This document shows, piece after piece, positions 60,901 through 64,000 of a DNA stretch of 64,000 bases (positions within the stretch are counted from its first letter, which is position 1; every line of letters starts with the position of its first letter). The DNA is from Paraburkholderia bryophila. GTDB lineage: Bacteria; Pseudomonadota; Gammaproteobacteria; Burkholderiales; Burkholderiaceae. Position numbers and translations under genes: made by a program. A model generated the notes under the pieces. It had not been told where the DNA came from. It was given only the letters and a program-made list of their open reading frames with translations, and did not search any database. Location of the stretch: positions 186,001 to 250,000 of the forward strand of contig NZ_QLTK01000006.1 of NCBI RefSeq assembly GCF_003269035.1, given 5' to 3'.

Positions 60901-61075
60901 CCGGTTCTACGGTACGTTGACCGCTTATGTGCATGAACCGTATGCGGCGCACTATGAATTCACCAGTGCGCTGTCGGTGCAATTGCTGAAGTCGCTGGCG
61001 CCGGTGTTGCAGCCGCTGCTGGAGAAAACGCCGGTGAAAACCGCCGTGACTGCCACGAAGGTGGCCGCGCAATAA
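57992..61075 (+). CDS. membrane peptidoglycan glycosyltransferase (GT51) with penicillin-binding domain
   Basis: 1,027 residues from the ATG at 57992, preceded by GGGGGAGC. One N-terminal membrane helix (KWVLAAAFLLALALLVRF) anchors it. The GT51 domain is seen in FIEDRYLLDPD with the catalytic Glu (around residue 174), STPGGSTLATQIEKFRHS and QIVVHYLNSVPLAA. The transpeptidase-like domain has SxxK as GSTAKLR (around 508), SxN as HSVNL (around 614) and KTG as YGKTGTGDQ (around 935). It is longer than PBP1a/1b and lacks their usual linkers, so it is a separate class, perhaps specialised. Soluble location is periplasmic. Confidence 0.85.
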   Translation: MNRPLVRLPFRATGMAPVRKWFKWVLAAAFLLALALLVRFCQIEIQTSRLQAHYLSELTRDVGFSVAEGPSHSIRFPQANQGPYDSRLGYALLPSIQQRLLQRGFEISAQARDSDRMLWLSDNGLFLPYAEKDQAGLQLFDGTGAPLFGAQFPGRVYDDFDAIPPLVVNSLLFIEDRYLLDPDQPNRNPAIDWGRFSRALVDQGARVFNRHQSTPGGSTLATQIEKFRHSTGGRTATPPEKLRQIASASVRAYLGGPQTLPARRQIVVHYLNSVPLAAQPGIGEINGIGDGLAAWYGRDFNEVNRILKAPSTEANLPEQGVAFRQVLSLMIAQRAPSYFLHHGYDQLEQLTDSYLRLLASGGVVSMPLRDAALSAQVELHRTPHGAPNADSFVSRKAVTSMRSHLLAALGVPSFYELDRLDLQATGTLNNAVQQAVSERLAAAGTRDGAKAAGLVGFEMLRPADDPSRITYSFTLFERTGGANLVRVQTDSVNQPFDINSGARLNLGSTAKLRTVVTYLQIVSDLHTRYAPLSNAELKAVKPDPNDQLTRWALDYLTHTADRSLQPMLDAAVERKYSANPGETFYTGGGAQTFNNFESDDNSRILTVHRAFQHSVNLVFVRLMRDIVHYEMVQTTGPSSQWLDDPVVRKQYLTQFADQESRVYLGRFYTKYHDKTPDQALALLLLGVRKSPPKVATVLRSVAPDQPNAWFNAKMREALKNTPAASVLDDEDLANLYAKYAVDRFNLNDRGYIASVHPLELWTLNYLRQHPGATLTQMQGASRDVRLSTYSWLFKTRYHATQDRRIKRMVELRAYEAIGKSWQALGYPFSNLTPSYAAAIGASGDRPAALAQLIGVIASDGNKLPTESLTQIDFAKDTPYETHFQRATVAPQRQVSPEIAGVVRVLLRDVVLGGTAKRLAQGMTFPNGQTLEVYGKTGTGDQRFNVFAKGARLIESRKVNRSATFVFVMGDRFYGTLTAYVHEPYAAHYEFTSALSVQLLKSLAPVLQPLLEKTPVKTAVTATKVAAQ

Positions 61076-61111
61076 GTCTCTCTGCCGGCGCTTTGAAGCA
61101 ACCGGCGGCGC

Positions 61112-62347
61112 TTAATAAACCGTCTCCGCCGCCGGTTTGAGAAACAGCTCGTGGACCGGCGCGAAGTGCGCGTAGAGCGGCAGAATCGCACCGCCCATCG
61201 CTCGTGCATCGGCGCCGATCGCGCCTTCCAGTAGTTGCGGACGCACCATCCCTTCCCACTCGAAACGATCGAGCACGCGTTCGGTGCGGCGAATGATTTC
61301 CCGCACCAGTTGCCGGTCGAATTCACCGTCGATCACCACGGCGTCGAGGTCGAGCAACGCGGCTGCGTTGGTGAGCGCGTTGGCGATAGCGGGGCACGCG
61401 CTATCGAGCCATTGTTCGGTATGCCGCCACAGTTCCGGCGACAGCGCGCGGTGATCGTGTGCCGCGGCGACCGGCGCGCCCGCGTCGCTCAACAGTTTCT
61501 CCAGCACGAAGCCCGAGGCGGCATGCAACAACTGCCGCGCGGGCTTGCGAACGCCGCTGCCGCTGCTGCCGCCGAGTGGAATCGACCCGACCGCGCCTGC
61601 GTTATCGTGCGGCCCGCTATGCAGGCGTCCGTCGATCACGAGGCCGCCGCCAATGAAGGTCCCCACGAACAGATACAGAAAATTGTGGATGCCGCGCCCT
61701 TGGCCCATCACGAGTTCGGCCGCGCAGGCGGCGGTGGTGTCCTTCGCGAACTCGACCGGCAAGCCGGTCATCGCGCCGATGCGCGTGCGCAGATCGATCT
61801 CGTGCCAGGCATCCAGCGCGTCGGGCGGCGCGCCGAGAAAATCGCGCCAGCCGCCGAGCCACAGCGGTGCCGCCACGCCCACGCCGACCACCTTGTCGGC
61901 CTTTGCGCCGAGCGTCTGGTTGACGCGCGCCAGTTTGCCTTCGAGCGCGGGAAACAGCGTGCGTGGATCGGGATACGCGTAGTCGAAAACGTCGCGGCAC
62001 ACCACGTGTCCGGCGAAATCCATCGCCAGCACGTCGAGACTGCGGCGTCCCACCTTGATGCCGATGGTGTATGCGCCGTCCGCGCGCAACGCGATCGGCA
62101 CGGACGGCTGGCCGATCCGTCCGCGCACGCGCGCGTGCTTTTCGAGCAGGCCGTCGTCGATCAGACGGTCGACGATCATCGACACCGTCTGCATCGACAG
62201 ACGCGTCAGGCGGCCGACATCGGCCTTCGGCAGCGGTCCGTGCAGGCGGATCGCCTGCAGCACGATCCGCTCGTTGAACTGGCGCATGCCGACCTGGTTC
62301 GAGCCGACCGTGCGTTTGAGAGGCGAGCGGGCGCCGGTGGTATCCAT
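61112..62347 (-). CDS. ROK-family transcriptional regulator (XylR/NagC-like)
   Basis: 411 residues. N-terminal winged helix RQFNERIVLQAIRLHGPLPK and LTRLSMQTVSMIVDRLIDDG, then the ROK ATPase-like fold YTIGIKVGRRSLDVLAMDFA and VVGVGVAAPLWLGGWRDFLG. The Zn-binding CxCGxxGC of most ROK proteins is missing: the segment reads SIPLGGSSGSGVRKPARQLL. It probably represses the adjacent ABC sugar transporter operon. It lies downstream of the ATPase gene on the same strand, 31 bases away. Confidence 0.88.
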   Translation of the reverse strand: MDTTGARSPLKRTVGSNQVGMRQFNERIVLQAIRLHGPLPKADVGRLTRLSMQTVSMIVDRLIDDGLLEKHARVRGRIGQPSVPIALRADGAYTIGIKVGRRSLDVLAMDFAGHVVCRDVFDYAYPDPRTLFPALEGKLARVNQTLGAKADKVVGVGVAAPLWLGGWRDFLGAPPDALDAWHEIDLRTRIGAMTGLPVEFAKDTTAACAAELVMGQGRGIHNFLYLFVGTFIGGGLVIDGRLHSGPHDNAGAVGSIPLGGSSGSGVRKPARQLLHAASGFVLEKLLSDAGAPVAAAHDHRALSPELWRHTEQWLDSACPAIANALTNAAALLDLDAVVIDGEFDRQLVREIIRRTERVLDRFEWEGMVRPQLLEGAIGADARAMGGAILPLYAHFAPVHELFLKPAAETVY

Positions 62348-62378
62348 GGCCGGGACGCCGTTCAGCGGAATGCCGGCA

Positions 62379-63194
62379 TCATGCGATCGCCTTGACGTCG
62401 GCTTCCTTGGCGCCCGTCATGATCGCCACGGCCTCGGACATGTGCACGTCTTTTGTATTGACGAGCGCGGCGCGTCGCCCGAGGCGCTGGATATGGATGC
62501 GGTCCGCCACTTCGAACACGTGCGGCATGTTGTGGCTGATCAGGATCACCGGCAGGCCGCGCTCGCGCACGCGGCGGATCAGTTCGAGCACCATGTTGCC
62601 TTCCTTCACGCCGAGCGCGGCGGTGGGCTCGTCGAGAATCACCACATGGCGGGCGAACGCCGCGCTGCGCGCCACGGCTACGCCCTGGCGCTGGCCGCCC
62701 GACAGCGTTTCGACCGCCTGGCGCATCGAACGGATACCGATCTGCAGGTCCTTCATATGCGCGGTCGCTTCTTCGAGCATGCGGCGCTTGTCGATCATCT
62801 TGAAGATCGAGCCGCGCCAGCCCGGTTTCACCAGTTCACGCGCGAGAAACAGGTTTTCGGCGATGCTCATGGCCGGCGCCACCGCGAGTTCCTGATACAC
62901 GGTTTCGATGCCTTGCGCGCGCGCATCCAGCGGACTGCGGAATTTGACCGGCTTGCCGTCGAGCAGGATCTCGCCTTCATCCGGCACCGTGGCGCCGGAA
63001 AGCGCCTTGATCAACGACGATTTACCCGCGCCGTTGTCGCCGATCACCGCGAGAATTTCACCGGGCAGCACTTCGAAATCGCAACCGTCGAGCGCGGTCA
63101 CGTTGCCGTAGCGTTTGACGAGACCGCGCGCCTGCAGAACGGGCATGACGGGCATGACGGGTGGCGTGGCGGAAGCAGATGTAGGGGTCGACAT
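62379..63194 (-). CDS. frcA: sugar ABC transporter ATP-binding protein (FrcA-like)
   Basis: 271 residues from the ATG at 63194, 9 bases after CAGGAG; a TTG 24 bases upstream is possible. Walker A GDNGAGKSSLIKAL, signature LSGGQRQG, Walker B VVILDEPTAALG and the H-loop ILISHNMPHVFEV are intact. It has a single NBD, unlike RbsA-type double ATPases; FrcA-type transporters for fructose, mannose and ribose share this. The extended N-terminal Pro/Val repeat (MPVMPV) is not conserved. Part of the permease-ATPase-ROK operon. Confidence 0.88.
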   Translation of the reverse strand: MSTPTSASATPPVMPVMPVLQARGLVKRYGNVTALDGCDFEVLPGEILAVIGDNGAGKSSLIKALSGATVPDEGEILLDGKPVKFRSPLDARAQGIETVYQELAVAPAMSIAENLFLARELVKPGWRGSIFKMIDKRRMLEEATAHMKDLQIGIRSMRQAVETLSGGQRQGVAVARSAAFARHVVILDEPTAALGVKEGNMVLELIRRVRERGLPVILISHNMPHVFEVADRIHIQRLGRRAALVNTKDVHMSEAVAIMTGAKEADVKAIA

Positions 63195-63214
63195 GACGAA
63201 TATCTCCTGAGTGC

Positions 63215-64000
63215 TCAACCGCGACGATGAGAAAGTTTGTCCGCGGCCACCGCGAGAATCACCAGCATGCCGGTGATCAGCACCTGGTAGACCGAGGACA
63301 CGCCGATCAACGTCAGACCGTTGCGGAACACGCCGACGATCAACGCGCCCAGCAGCGTGCCGACAATCGAGCCGCGTCCGCCGAACAGACTCGTGCCGCC
63401 GAGCACCACTGCGGTAATGCTGTCGAGGTTCTCGGTTTGCCCCGCCTGCGGATCGCCCACGCCGGTACGCGACACCGACAGCAGCGCGGCGATGCCGTAG
63501 ATCGCGCCCGCCAGCGAATACACGGTCAGCAGGATTTTCTGCGACGACAGGCCCATCAGTCGCGCGGCCTCCGCGTTATTGCCGAGCGCGTACAGATGCC
63601 GGCCCGGCACCGTGTCGCGCAACACGAACCAGGTGGCCACGTACATGAGCAGCGTAAGCACCGTGCCGTACGTGACATCCGCTGGGCCGAGCTTGAAGGT
63701 GTTGCCGAGGAACATGATGGCGTCCGGCAGATTCGACACGCTCTCGGCGTTCGAATAGATCTGCGTGAGCGCGAACGCGATATTCAACGTACCCAACGTG
63801 ACGATGAACGCGGGTAGTTTGATGCGCGTGATCAGCACGCCGTTGAGCGCGCCGAACAGGGCGCTCGCGGCAACGCCGCACACGATCGCCAGAACGGGCG
63901 GCACGCCGAGCGTGACCGCGAACTTGGTCATGATGATCGAGCCGAACGCCATCACCATGCCGCACGACAGGTCGATGCCGCCGGTCAGCACGATCAGCGT
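63215..64000 (-). CDS. frcC: sugar ABC transporter permease (FrcC-like), partial
   Basis: The frame is open to the right window edge, so about 261 C-terminal residues are seen (TLIVLTGGIDLSCGMVMAFG onward). Multi-helix RbsC/FrcC-type permease: ITRIKLPAFIVTLGTLNIAF, NNAEAARLMGLSSQKILLTV (EAA-like loop) and VVLGGTSLFGGRGSIVGTLL. The stop overlaps the start region of the ATPase gene. The GTG at 63991 is not the true start; homologues have about 320-340 residues. Confidence 0.88.
   Translation of the reverse strand, partial: TLIVLTGGIDLSCGMVMAFGSIIMTKFAVTLGVPPVLAIVCGVAASALFGALNGVLITRIKLPAFIVTLGTLNIAFALTQIYSNAESVSNLPDAIMFLGNTFKLGPADVTYGTVLTLLMYVATWFVLRDTVPGRHLYALGNNAEAARLMGLSSQKILLTVYSLAGAIYGIAALLSVSRTGVGDPQAGQTENLDSITAVVLGGTSLFGGRGSIVGTLLGALIVGVFRNGLTLIGVSSVYQVLITGMLVILAVAADKLSHRRG

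Overview
The window reads as chromosomal DNA of a Paraburkholderia/Burkholderia-type betaproteobacterium. Evidence is the high GC content, the GC-rich third codon positions of every convincing gene, the ceoR-llpE-ceoAB-opcM efflux locus, the FlhDC pair, DUF4148 and MHS/ACS transporters, and an araD-type sugar-acid dehydratase. Most of the window is ordinary, densely packed metabolism, transport and regulation. No rRNA, tRNA, intact insertion sequence, prophage or CRISPR array was seen. Product names rest on motif and family recognition by eye; no database search was run.

Layout. 1-3618: 3' part of a large NAD-glutamate dehydrogenase. 3619-9093: remnant of a TIGR03118-like gene, exported Fe/Mn superoxide dismutase, ECF sigma/anti-sigma pair, broken chemotaxis-receptor tail, exported alpha/beta hydrolase, cation diffusion facilitator. 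9101-11976: aldo/keto reductase, exported purine nucleoside permease, a possible 24-codon gene, DUF4148 protein. 12212-20433: LysR regulator diverging from an LlpE-like hydrolase and a complete RND efflux pump (CeoA, CeoB, OpcM), closed by a terminator. 20545-21209: antitoxin plus truncated PIN toxin. 21288-26915: sulfur-scavenging operon (MetQ, FMN monooxygenase, MetN, MetI, SfnB-like flavoprotein) preceded by a possible Cys-containing leader peptide. 26976-29376: Nramp transporter, then flhDC on the minus strand. 29377-35297: long flhDC upstream region with a gene fragment, HTH/GNAT pair, NTF2-like, FucU-like, glyoxalase-like, DoxX and small proteins. 35326-39447: two MFS transporters and an orphan response regulator.

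39472-45320 is a hydroxyproline catabolism locus: Pyr4H2C deaminase diverging from epimerase, a three-subunit D-hydroxyproline dehydrogenase (FAD subunit, 2Fe-2S subunit, FAD/NAD + Fe-S subunit) and a PAS-AraC regulator. Its divergent promoter holds two perfect 18-bp inverted copies of one site. 46713-52492 is a quinate/shikimate locus: QuiC-like 3-dehydroshikimate dehydratase diverging from AroQ, a quinate/shikimate dehydrogenase, an MFS transporter and a convergent TetR regulator; this should carry quinate or shikimate to protocatechuate. 52587-55281: SigK/RskA-type sigma/anti-sigma operon with a flavin oxidoreductase. 55697-57810: AraD diverging from a LysR regulator. 57992-61075: bifunctional-looking GT51/penicillin-binding protein. 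61112-64000: ROK regulator and a sugar ABC transporter whose permease runs off the window.

The least ordinary signals are the candidate leader peptide and hairpins ahead of the sulfur operon, the 18-bp inverted operators and simple-sequence inserts of the hydroxyproline operon, the 24-codon gene with its own terminator, an Asp in place of the nucleophile Ser in the efflux-linked hydrolase, and three decayed genes (TIGR03118-like, MCP tail, PIN toxin).
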